This document shows, piece by piece, positions 27,373-38,000 of a stretch of DNA of 64,000 nucleotides. The translations under genes and the position numbers were made by a program. The first letter of the stretch is position 1, and each line of letters starts with the position of its first letter. The notes beneath the pieces are model-generated. The model saw nothing but the letters and a program-made list of their open reading frames with translations. It had not been told where the DNA came from and did no database searches. The stretch lies in contig JAPQWV010000018.1 of the NCBI GenBank assembly GCA_027422505.1, positions 17,192,001 to 17,256,000 of the forward strand. Reading direction: 5' to 3'. The DNA is from Craterostigma plantagineum (Eukaryota > Streptophyta > Magnoliopsida > Lamiales > Linderniaceae).

Positions 27373-28981
27373 CGATAAACGTATTTTAATACGTTTATTG
27401 TTATGTTTATTGGATTATAATAGAGTAGTTTTGGTCATTCCCTGCATTTCTTGGCTCTATTTACACCTATTTAAATATTGTAGGACCTTTGAACGGTTAT
27501 CGAGCGAAGAGGAACGAAAACGAGGCAAAAACGACGCAAAACGGAGCGAGAATGAATCTGCCAGTGAAGCCTCACGGCCGTGAACATATTGCAAGAGGCC
27601 GTGAACGTCAACAGAAAAAGAAATTACAAGTGCTGTAGGTTGTCACGGCCGTGACACCTTATGCAAGAAGCCGTGAACGACGACAGAGAGTTGGAGAAGG
27701 TGAATTCACGGCCGTGACTCAACATGCAATTGGTCGTGACTCTCGACAGAAATTAAGCAACGCAACACTGCCCGCTGTCACGGCCGTGACTTAGGATGCA
27801 AGAGGCTGTGACTCTCTCCAGAAAGTCAATATTTAGGGTTTAAGCCGCCGTACGGCCATGAATCCTTATGCAAGAGGCCGTGAAGGGTTTAAGAAAGACG
27901 AAAAGTCAGCCTAATTTCATATGTCACGGCCGTGAAGGCCCGTTAAGTGGCCGTGAACATGCCAAATTTCAGGGTTTTGTCCCAAATTCGAAGCATAAAA
28001 AGGGAGTTCTTCTCAGAACTCAACCATAACCCCATAGAGACGAAAACTTAGAGCAAAGGTGAGGAGAAAGAACATTAGAAGCTGCTCTTTCATTCGAAGA
28101 CACGTAAGGGACGATCCGACAACACAGTCACGCTCATTCAATCGAGGAACGAGAGCTCTACCTCAGAACCGCCATATTCACTTATTAGGGAAGATTTAAT
28201 GAGTTCCCTACCCCCGTTTCCTTTGAATCTCGTTGTTTTTTTGTCTAATATGAGTAGCTAATCCTCTTATGTGTTTGGGAATAGATGAACGTTGGGTCAT
28301 GTTGTAGTTAAGGCGTAGGATAATCGTGAACACGTGTATTCGACTATTTATCGTTCTATGATATTGCTTCTTTGCCTCAATATGTCTATGTGTTGATGTA
28401 AATGTGTGGTATATCGTTTAGGGCGACAACTAAATAACGACTAGGCCATTCGTAGACGTTAGGATTCGAGTATAGGGCAACAGCAAATACTCGAACCTCG
28501 CCTTCTTGTAATTGCTAAACTTAGATTCCCACGAGCGTTTAGGGCGATAGAAAATCCGTGTGTGGGTAGAAAGTTACCGCGATTTAGTCGATATTCGCGT
28601 AGGAACGATATTCCGTAGCCTTAGCCGACGGCACCCAGCGGGATTCGAATCCCGAACACATATTTGTCATCTTAAGTCACTCGTATTATTTCTAGTTGTA
28701 CTTTCTTAGTCTTCCAATCCTTTAGGTTACTTTGCTAAATTTGTCCGTAGCATAAACAAATCCTGCTATTTTATTTAGGTTAAATATCGAGTCGATAGGT
28801 CAATACTAGTAATCAATTTATTCCTCGTGTTCGATACTCAGATATTCGCTATAGAATATTACAAACGATAGGTACACTGCCTATCGCGCGTGGTTCTAGT
28901 TATAATATATTCGTTGTAATTATTACTTGACGTACTTGCACGAACTCTTATTTAAAATATTAACGCACACGCACGCGATCA
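27373..28981. mobile_element. Solo LTR, about 1.6 kb
   Basis: Flanked by CTCTC on both sides (27368-27372 and 28982-28986), a 5-bp LTR-type duplication, and inserted in LINE ORF2: LINE reading resumes at once after it. It starts CGATAAACG, where TGATAAACG would be canonical, and ends GATCA. There is no internal domain and no second LTR, as expected after recombination between LTRs. Length and style suggest Gypsy. Confidence 0.75.
27572..27935. repeat. TCACGGCCGTGA palindrome array in the solo LTR
   Basis: A perfect 12-bp palindrome occurs at 27572, 27643, 27706, 27778 and 27924, with a degenerate copy near 27850. Each is followed after about 9-12 bases by a half-site with the core GCAAGAGGCCGTGA. 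The unit is about 63-75 bp. Confidence 0.85.
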
Positions 28982-30224
28982 CTCTCCTCAGCTGGGACAG
29001 AGTGTGTTGGTCCAAGCAAAGGGGTGGTCTTAACATTAGAGATTGTGGGGCATGGAATGAAGCCTTGGCTTGGCTAGGAAGCAAATCTGGGACATTACCA
29101 AGGAGGTGCATTCCCTTTGGATCAAATGGATAAGTGTGGTATACTTAAAAGGGATATGCTTTTGCGACTACTGCCCTGCTGTGGATTCGAGCTGGCATCC
29201 GAAGAAGTTACATCGGTCGAAATGGAATTTAAAGAGGGGTACAGGGGTAGGAGCTGGATTATGGCAGGGGATGGCTGCTATTCTGTCTCTTCTGGATATC
29301 AGTGGCCAAAAGGAGAAGATACAGTTTTCCCCTATGGCCGAGCTGTGTGGAACCGGTATAACATACCCAAACATGCATTTGTGTTGTGGCTGATTATGCA
29401 TAAAAGACTCCACACTGAGGATAGGCTGCTGCATTGGGGCCTACCAGTTTTAGACACTAGGTGTTGGCTTTGTGGTGAAGCTGATGAATCCCTATTGCAT
29501 CTGTTTTGGAGTGTAATTTTAGCCAAAGGCTAGTTCAGCAAATGCAGGCTTGGCTAAACCTGAGGGTCCATATCTGCTCATTTGATTCCCTGTGTGATTG
29601 GATAATATGGATGGGAAAAAAGAGGCAGGCGCAGTATGGAATAACCATTGTCTGCTATGCCTCAATGATGTATCATATCTGGGACGAGAGAAATAGTAGA
29701 GCACATGAAGGAGGGGGGAGGACTGTGGAGCAATTGTTTCATCTGATCACGAGGGAAATGCAACTGAGAATCAGAGCTGTTTGTAGAGCGAAGAAGGCGA
29801 TTAATTCTGATATTTTTGATAGAGTACGGTTTTCTGATTTGTAGAATGTGAATGTAGTACTATGATGATGTAAGTTTTGACTTGCGGCAGTGGTAATGAA
29901 ATATCATTCTACCAAAAAACTTCGATTCGGATAATTTAATATAAAATATAGTATAAAACAGATATTTATTCAATAAAATATTTAAATATAATCTATTATA
30001 ATTCAATATAAATATAATTTATTATAAATACTTTAGATATAAAATATGATATTGTTTATATTTTATTAAATAGAAAATAAAAGTTAAATGCAATTATTCG
30101 ATATTCGATTCAAATATTCGAATTCGAATAAGAATCGATTTATGATTCGATTAAATATTCGAATTACGAACACGAATAGAATATTGTGATTCGATTCGAT
30201 TCGTTTGCATTCATATTCTTTTGT

Positions 30225-30740
30225 AGTCCATGGAAAACCTAATCGGGTCGGGCTAATGTAGGCGGGTTTTTCAGTGGGGCTTTAAAATACGATTGATGTG
30301 TTCACATTTACACATTGGAAAACACAAGATGGAATTGTCTTTAGATTATTTGTCTTAAAGGTTTTCCTAATGAGGTGTTCACTTTTTGTTGAGTTAGTTT
30401 CGGTATTATTTGTAAAATTACAAAGTTAACCTTTAATTCTGCAATACATAGTTTACAAAAAACTATTTTTTTTTAATATTGAAAAATATAAGATGTGCAT
30501 ATCATTTTGATCACCATGACACAAAGAATAAATTGGTGTTGTTGATTTATTTTTATCATATAAATCATATTAAATAAAGATGATTTTTATGATATGATGG
30601 AATAAGGATATTGTAGTCTTTTCTTAATAATATTGGGTTGGATAACTTATCAAGACCTTACTCGGTGGATAAATTGTAGTGGGCTTGCAGTTTTATAACA
30701 GCGGGTTTTGGATTTTTAGCGGGCTATATACTAGTGTTCA
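30225..30740. other. Intergenic DNA, no feature seen
   Basis: AT-rich sequence to the right of the nested elements. The Gypsy element does not continue here. No gene or clear repeat was found. Confidence 0.4.
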
Positions 30741-30747
30741 TAATTAG

Positions 30748-31352
30748 TAAGGCCATCTCCAACCATTTCTCTATATATAGAGTTGCTACAGTACAATTCC
30801 TCAATATTTACAGTATGAATAGTACCAACAAACTCCAACAATCATCTCTATATTCCGCTATACAATAATATTCTTAGTGTATTTCCTTTTACATTAATTA
30901 TATATATATATATATATATAATAAATCATAAATAATTAGATAATAAAATTTCGAATGTTATAGTTTATGGTCACTAAAATTAAAACTTTATGTTTGTAGA
31001 AGGTAATTAACTTATAAGTTCAATGGAAAACCGGAAAAAAAATTAATATTTAAATTGTTAAATAAATACAATCAGAAAAATAAATAAAATAAACCTAAAA
31101 GGACTGAAAAAATATTAGTTAAATGGCATTTCTCTCTCCTCGTCATCATCATCTTCCCCTATTCTTCACTTCCATTCCCCCATTTCTCCTCCTTTTTTAA
31201 CAGAAAATAAAAAAAAAATGGGATAGCGGGTGAACAGTGCCCCGGGATCGGCGTAGCGTTTGGAGGTGGGTTGGAGCTCCCCCACCGCCAGATTTCCAGT
31301 CGAACGCCAGGTTTAGCGTCCCATTGGAGATCTCCCATTGGAGATGCTCTAA
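30748..31352. repeat. MITE-like element with GCATCTCCAA-type ends
   Basis: The left end GGCCATCTCCAACCATTTCT is mirrored by CCCATTGGAGATGCTCTAAT at the right. Such ends are common in plant MITEs of the PIF/Harbinger and Mutator groups. No convincing target duplication was found. It has no ORF. Confidence 0.5.
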
Positions 31353-32170
31353 TCTTTAAGGCATTTATCATGAGATATACGACGAAGTGAACGCAGCCGT
31401 TGATTACAGTGATCTTCGAATGAGTCGATAAGGGAAGAGGGAATAATGTAGTATGAGTGAAGGTCAATGATTTCAAATTTGTCACTATTCAAAATAACAT
31501 ACACTTCAAGAATTCGAAGCTTATTGATTGTTTACGTTACGATGACGATCTATCTCATTGTGTGGAGTACCCCAAAAAAATGAAGAAAATTAGATAGCGA
31601 AACAAAAATGAATATTTCTAATTAGGTAGATCGACAACCTCAACGGTGCTCTTAAATAGAAGTTGAAATGTCAATTTTTGAATTGTGCTATTTCGAATGA
31701 AGAAAAAGAAATTAAGAAGAAAATGCAAAGTAGCTTGCACGACTAAAATTAAAAACAACGCATAGTAATTAAATAATACAAGATTAACTATTAAATCGAT
31801 CCTTTCCCTTGTACGTTGCAAATGATAAGTCTCATTCTTCAAATTATTCATTCCGCGGAAAAAAAAGAAAGAGTTTTGAAAACATATTTGATTCTGTCCA
31901 TGAAAGTGGGTCCCACGCGAATCTGCCACGTCAGACGGTGAGATGGCATGGCCCGCGTTGGAGTCTGCGATTGAAATTTCCAACGAAGGATATTATTTAT
32001 TCAACAACAGAGTTAATTCGCGGTGAAGAATCTCTCAACATAGCATAGAAAGAAAAAAAAACACGCACTCACACACACACACACACACATGTTTTCTCGT
32101 TGATGATGAATACGTAGAAGAGTGAAGGAGTTAATAGGCTTCGTTTTTACCATCTCAAGCCACACTCTAC
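31353..32170. other. 5' flank of the RING gene
   Basis: No gene seen. An (AC)n run at 32068-32089 lies in the probable leader. A likely 5' UTR intron starts after TACTCAG at 32174 and ends with TTTCAG at 32685. Confidence 0.4.
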
Positions 32171-32713
32171 TCAGGTTTTCTTTCTCGCTAAAAACGCTTT
32201 CTTTTGCTGATTTATCTCGTGTTATTTTTGGATAATCTGTGTATTTTTTGTATTGTCTTTTTCAAATTCTCAGTTTCATCGTGCTTCAATGCGTTGAGAT
32301 TGTGAACTGAGACGACATAGATAAAAAAGCTGCTACGTTTCCATCATCGATTACATGTGTTTTGCGAGCAACTGCTAGAGTCGATCATATTGATTGAGCT
32401 AAGAGTGGGTTTTACTTCTTCAGATTTAGTTTTTTTTTTAAGGATATAGGTGAACAAACGGAGATGTTTTCGATATCCATTTCGTTCTTCTACAGATAAC
32501 GTTGGAACTGCGTTCATAATTTCATTGCATAGCCTATGGCTTCGTAGTTCCTTCTTCAACAGTTGCCTTTGTTGAGCCCTAATTCAAAACTCTGCGTTTA
32601 AAATCTGCTCTGTGAGAATTGATTGCAAGAGATGCTTATAGCTTAGCTGATCCTTAATCTATGTCTGATCTTTGTTTCCTTTCAGTAACAACAGATCAAA
32701 CTCGTTCTAGTCA

Positions 32714-33310
32714 ATGGATCGCTATCTCAACGATGAACCAACGCCAGACGATCATTACAAGCGCAAATCCTCCCCCGACGAAGCTGATCATAGTTCGAAC
32801 TCTGAGTTTGAGTGCAATATCTGCCTCGAAACAGTACAAAACCCAGTCATTACCCTCTGCGGGCATTTATATTGCTGGCCTTGTATACACAGATGGATTC
32901 AACATTCCCCCGATAGAACTCAACCCTTCGAAGATCATCAAGAATCAAATTGCCCCGTTTGCAAGAAACAAGTGTCCGAAGACTGCTTAATCCCCATCTA
33001 CGGTCGGGGCCAAACGGGCCCTACCAAGAACAGGCCCTCGGGCCCGCAAAGGCCCAGAAGCTCGATTCTGCTAAGTTACGATCGGTTTCGAGCCTTTGAG
33101 TTTGGTCCCGGCGATAGGATTAGGCATTTGATCATTCCATTGATGGGTGCGTTGGGATTCTCGGAAGGATCATCTTTGTATGGTTATACAGATTCGGTTT
33201 ATGAAGGCTCGGCGAGGGTGAGGAGATGGTTGAAGGAAGCTGATAGATCACTCAGTAGAGTGTTTTTGTTCCTTTGCTGCTGTGTGTTTATGTGTCTTCT
33301 TCTCTTTTGA
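32714..33310 (+). CDS. RMA-type membrane-anchored RING E3 ubiquitin ligase
   Basis: A single coding exon of 198 residues. The C3HC4 RING occupies about 34-83: C34/C37, C49, H51, C54/C57 and C80-P-V-C83, with HLYCWPCIHRWIQ in the middle. The last 20 residues are hydrophobic and cysteine-rich (VFLFLCCCVFMCLLLF), a tail anchor. This order, N-terminal RING and C-terminal anchor, defines RMA/RNF5-type ligases of the ER membrane. They act with ER E2 enzymes in protein quality control and, in plants, in aquaporin turnover. The protein is somewhat shorter than typical plant RMAs (about 240-250). A 5' UTR intron is likely (32175-32685). A Copia element sits 39 bp after the stop codon, inside or just beyond the 3' UTR. 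Confidence 0.9.
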   Translation: MDRYLNDEPTPDDHYKRKSSPDEADHSSNSEFECNICLETVQNPVITLCGHLYCWPCIHRWIQHSPDRTQPFEDHQESNCPVCKKQVSEDCLIPIYGRGQTGPTKNRPSGPQRPRSSILLSYDRFRAFEFGPGDRIRHLIIPLMGALGFSEGSSLYGYTDSVYEGSARVRRWLKEADRSLSRVFLFLCCCVFMCLLLF

Positions 33311-33349
33311 GGGATGTTTCATTCATGTCTATGTTAACTACTAACATGC

Positions 33350-33689
33350 TATTATGAATAAATCATGATTCATCAATGAATCATCAAAATTAAGACATGA
33401 TTCATCATAATGAATCATCAAAAATTTTGTGATAAAATGTGGATGTTTTTGGAATATTAATGACTCATGAATTATGATAAGATGAGGTGTATAAAAAGAT
33501 TGTATTTTTGTATGAGTTGTATAGATGATTAAATTGTATTTTAGTGTATGATTTTAGTATAAATAGGTGTATTGAGTTGCATTGTAAATATATCACAAGT
33601 ATAGAAAATATATTCTCTCCCTCTAAATTATCTCTATATACTATCAAATAATCATAATATAAATTAAATAATAATAAAATTTCATAACA
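33350..33689 (+). repeat. 5' LTR of the young Copia element
   Basis: 340 bp. It contains a TATA-like TATAAATAGG near 33559. It differs from the 3' LTR by one homopolymer base in the AAAAAG run at about 33495. Confidence 0.93.
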
Positions 33690-33780
33690 CGTTATCAGCA
33701 CGAGCGCTCTTCGGTAACGATCAACCTTCATCGAAGCTCTCCTGCAGAGATCAAACTCCGTTCAAGTTTTATAATCAAGT

Positions 33781-34916
33781 ATGGCAAATCTGCAAAACCT
33801 CGAATTTGTTGCCCTTGACACTTCTGGATCAAATTACTTAGCATGGGCACTAGATGCAGATATTCATCTGAAAGCAAAAGGCTTGGGTGACACTATTGTC
33901 GCCACACAAACAACGACAAATGCAGGTGATACTGTTGTTGCCACACAAAAATCAACAGATGCAGGTGCCACCACTGATGCTGCAAAAGCCACACTTACTC
34001 AAAACAAGGCAAGAGCCTTAATAGTTCTCCGTCACCATATTCATGAAAATCTGAGAAACGAGTATGTACATGTTAAAGACCCTGCTGAATTGTGGAAAAA
34101 TCTGAAAGATCGATTTGACCACGTGACCACGGTTATCCTTCCACGCGCAAGGTACGAATGGATGCATTTACGTCTACAAGATTTTAAATCTGTGACTGAA
34201 TATAACTCGGCTGTTCATAAAGTTACATGCACACTAAAATTGTGTGGGGAAACGGTCACTGATGCTAGTATGCTTGAGAAAACATTAGTACTTTTCATCC
34301 ATCAAATATGGTATTGCAGCAACAATATAGAGAGAGGCAATTTACCAAGTACTCTGAATTAATCTCTTGTTTATTGTTGGCTGAACAAAACAATGAACTG
34401 TTGATGAAAAACCATGAATCCCGACCAACCGGTGCGGCTGCGCTCCCTGAAGCGAACGCAGTCAGAGGTAATAATGATAACAATCGAAACAATGATCGTG
34501 GACGTGGTCGTGGTGGATATCGTGGTCGTGGACGTGGACGTGGTCAAGGTCGTGGTCAAGGCCGTGGTAATGGCAGAGGATATTATGGTGGTCGTTATCA
34601 ACACTTCCGTGGTGGTTATAACAATCGTGGTGGACATCAAAATCTTCCCCAGAAGAGAAAATCTTATGATAATAAAGATGAAAAGAGGCCCATTGAACAA
34701 AATGATAACGACGAACGATGCTATCGTTGCGGTGGTATGTGCCATTGGTCGAAAAATTGTCGCACGCCCAAGCATCTTGTTGAGCTGTATCAGCAATCTC
34801 AAAAGGGAAAAAAGATTGAAACGAATTTTGTTCAAGGTGACATTGCATCTACTTCTGGTGTTGATAAAAATAATGTGTATTTGGAGGCTGCAGATTTCGT
34901 CGCAGATGAGGAATGA
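33781..34916 (+). pseudogene. Copia gag with a single-base break
   Basis: Gag starts at ATG 33781. The UBN2-type gag core continues to about 34290, where the frame is lost by what looks like a one-base deletion. The same protein then continues in another frame to a TGA at 34914. The second half has an Arg-Gly-rich tract (about 34500-34640) and a CCHC knuckle CYRCGGMCHWSKNC (about 34720). Gag stops before pol rather than running into it. Confidence 0.85.
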
Positions 34917-35057
34917 TGTGTTATAATGTTCTATATGTTATATATTTTGCTATTGTGTGTTTATGTGTTTAAAGGTTGTTTAAACTTATATGTGCTTGTA
35001 ATATATCGTTCTGTTTCTTAAATAAATATATGTTTATGTGAAAAGGATATTTATTTG

Positions 35058-38000
35058 ATGGATATGGGCGTATGCAATGGAGAACTATGTCTTGCAGACT
35101 GTGCAACAACTCATACGATTCTGAAGAATAAGAAATACTTTGATCATCTCGATATGAAAGAAGCTAGTGTTATCACTATATCGGGTAGCACAAATATAAT
35201 TAAAGGCTCCGGAAGAGCTAGTATCTTATTACCCAGAGGAACCAAATTGGTTATTGAAAGTGCCTTATATTCTCCTGAATCACAAAGAAATCTGTTAAGC
35301 TTTAAAGCTATTCGACATAACGGATATCATGTCGAAACAGCGATAAAATGTGGTGTCGAACATTTATACATCACAAAGATAATTTCGAATGATAAACAAA
35401 TTGTGGAAATATTACCTTCATTCGAATCTGGGTTATATTATACATATCTGAGAACAATTGAATCGTATGTTATCATAAATCAGAAGTCTACTGATGATAG
35501 TATATTTAATGTTTGGCATGACCGGTTGGGCCATCCCGGTTCAACTATGATGCGAAAGATAATTGAAAACTCACGTGGACATTCAATAAAGAATCAGAGG
35601 ATTGTTCAATCTAATGAATTAGCATGTGCTGCTTGCTCTAAAGGGAAGCTAATTATTCGGCCATCTCCAATGAAAGTAAAGAATGAATCTATTGTATTTT
35701 TGGAACGTATACATGGTGATATTTGTGGGCCGATACATCCATCATGTGGACCATTTAAATATTTCATGGTGTTAATTGATGCTTCAAGTAGATGGTCCCA
35801 TGTATGCTTATTATCTACAAGGAACGCGGCATTTGCGAGATTACTTGCTCAATTGATTCGTTTAAGAGCACATTTTCCAGATTATCCGATAAAGAAAATA
35901 CGTCTTGATAATGCTGGTGAATTTACCTCAAAGGCATTTAACGATTATTGTATGTCTATCGGAATTGATGTTGAGCATCCCGTGCCACATGTTCATACGC
36001 AAAACGGTCTTGCAGAATCATTGATTAAACGTCTGCAGTTAATTGCGAGACCATTATTAATGAAAACAAATCTTCCCTCGTCATGTTGGGGACATGCAAT
36101 ATTACATGCAGCAGCACTAATTCGCATCAGGCCAACAAGTTACCATGATATCTCCCCGTTGCAAATGGTTTATGGTCAGGAACCAGATATTTCCCATCTA
36201 AGAATTTTTGGATGTGCGGTATATGTTCCAGTTGCGCCACCACAACGCACAAAGATGGGACCTCAAAGAAGGTTGGGAATATATGTCGGATTTGAATCTC
36301 CATCAATAATAAAATATTTAGAACCTTTAACGGGAGATTTATTCACGGCTAGATTTGCCGACTGCCACTTCGATGAAACAAATTTTCCGACATTAGGGGG
36401 AGAAAAGAAACAGCTGGAAAGGAATATTAGTTGGAATGAATTATCACTAAATCATTATGATCCTCGAACGAAAGAATGTGAACTAGAAGTTCAGAAGATA
36501 ATTCATTTACAAAGCTTAGCAAACCAATTGCCAGACAGCTTTACTGACCCAAAGAGAGTAACTAAGTCACATATACCAGCTGTTAATGCTCCTGTGAAAA
36601 TTAATGTTCCTGCCGAACATAATATTGAGTCTAAACCACAGCTAAAACGTGGTAGGCCCTCGGGTTCCAAAGATAAAAATCCTCGGAAAAGAAAAGGAGC
36701 AAATAATAAGAATGGTCCAATCGAGGATTTATCGACGAGAGAAGAGTCGATGGGCTTAAATGATGATAAGAATAAAACTCAGGTACCTGAAGAAATTGAA
36801 AATAATAATAATGAAGAGATCTCAATCAATTACGCCCAGAATGGAATTAGATGGAACCGAGATAAAGTCAACGTTGACGATAAATTTTCATTTAACGTAG
36901 CGCTACATGACATGAATGAGATGAATGAGAATGAGGATCATGAACCAAGGTCGATAAATGAATGTAGACAAAGAAAAGATTGGCAAAAATGGAAAGATGC
37001 AATCGAGGCAGAATTAAAATCACTTGAGAAACGAAAAGTTTTCGGACCTGTAGTCCGCATACCAGAAAATGTAAAGCCGGTTGGATATAAATGGGTTTTT
37101 GTCAGAAAGAAAAATGAAAATGGCAAAATTGTGAGGTATAAAGCACGGCTTGTCGCACAAGGTTTCTCGCAGAGACCTGGCATTGATTATGAGGAGACTT
37201 ATTCTCCTGTGGTGGACGCAACAACTTTTCGTTATATAATTTGTCTGGCAGTACGTGAAGGACTCGATATGCGTCTAATGGATGTTGTCACTGCTTATCT
37301 ATATGGCTCACTTGACAGTGACATTTATATGAAGCTTCCAGAAGGATTTCGTTTACCTGAAAATTCAGGGCCACGAAATGAGTACTCAATTAAACTAAAC
37401 AAGTCACTTTATGGGTTAAAGCAATCTGGGCGAATGTGGTATAATCGCCTAAGTGAATATTTATTGAAAGAGGGGTATAAAAATGATCAAATTTGCCCGT
37501 GTATATTTATGAGGAGATATGAAAACGAGTTTGTCATTATAGCAGTATATGTTGACGACATCAATATAGTTGGAACTCCTGAAGAGCTGTCGAAAGCGGT
37601 TAATTGTTTGAAAAGGGAGTTCGAAATGAAAGATCTCGGTAAAACAAAATATTGTTTGGGATTGCAAATTGAATATTTAAAGAATGGGATATTTGTACAT
37701 CAAGAAAATTACACTAAAAAGATATTGAAAAGATTTTATATGGATGAATCTCATCCATTAGATACTCCAATGATTGTTAGATCTTTAGATTTGAGTAAAG
37801 ATCCGTTCAGACCACGCGAAAATGATGAAGAGCTACTTGGTCCTGAAGTACCATATCTTAGTGCTATTGGAGCGCTAATGTATCTTACAAGTCATACGCG
37901 ACCTGATATAGCATTTGCTGTAAATTTATTAGCAAGATACAGTTCTTCACCGACTCGTAGACATTGGAATGGAGTTAAACGAATATTTCGATACCTTCAA

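Larger units (their letters stand above)
22940..29925 (+). mobile_element. L1-type LINE, dead, carrying two further insertions
   Basis: ORF1 starts at 22998, followed by a DUF4283-like region (23338-23673) and a zinc knuckle CDKCKKYGHEESNC (about 23911). ORF2 begins near 24243 with an AP-endonuclease (VSWNIQGLNGP; WGDFNNIRGFEDRI about 24635). Reverse transcriptase blocks follow (KVDIRKAYDTVNWEFL about 25898, GDPVSPLLF about 26089, FADDL about 26216). The distal zf-RVT region (HAFVLWLIMHKRLHT about 29366) lies beyond the nested insertions. The 3' end runs to about 29925 with a short A-rich tail. Stops and frame changes are frequent. The exact 5' border is uncertain. Confidence 0.85.
22768..30213. 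mobile_element. hAT-like element, third copy, split by a LINE
   Basis: The left terminus TAGGGTTGCAAATGAATCGA is at 22768. The right part (29926-30213) is the inverted counterpart of the copy at 8913-9478 and ends GTTTGCATTCA. TATTCTT is found next to both outer ends, although three bases intervene at the left. All DNA between about 22940 and 29925 is later insertion. Confidence 0.6.

Noticed and set aside
27572..27935. Regularly spaced palindromes considered as a CRISPR-like array
   Set aside because: Eukaryotic LTR context, degenerate units and related spacers; no cas genes.
28640..28660. GGGATTCGAATCCC inside the solo LTR, like a tRNA T-arm
   Set aside because: No D-arm, anticodon arm or acceptor pairs with it; a chance palindrome in the LTR.
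30225..30740. Continuation of the Gypsy element right of the nested insertions
   Set aside because: No integrase or LTR sequence is recognisable after 30225, so the Gypsy copy is truncated at about 22755.
34414..34926. A 170-residue Val/Ile/Asp-rich ORF in the young Copia gag region, with matching minus-strand ORFs 34371-34835
   Set aside because: They are off-frame readings of the Arg-Gly repeat of gag, with no homopolymer-free domain.
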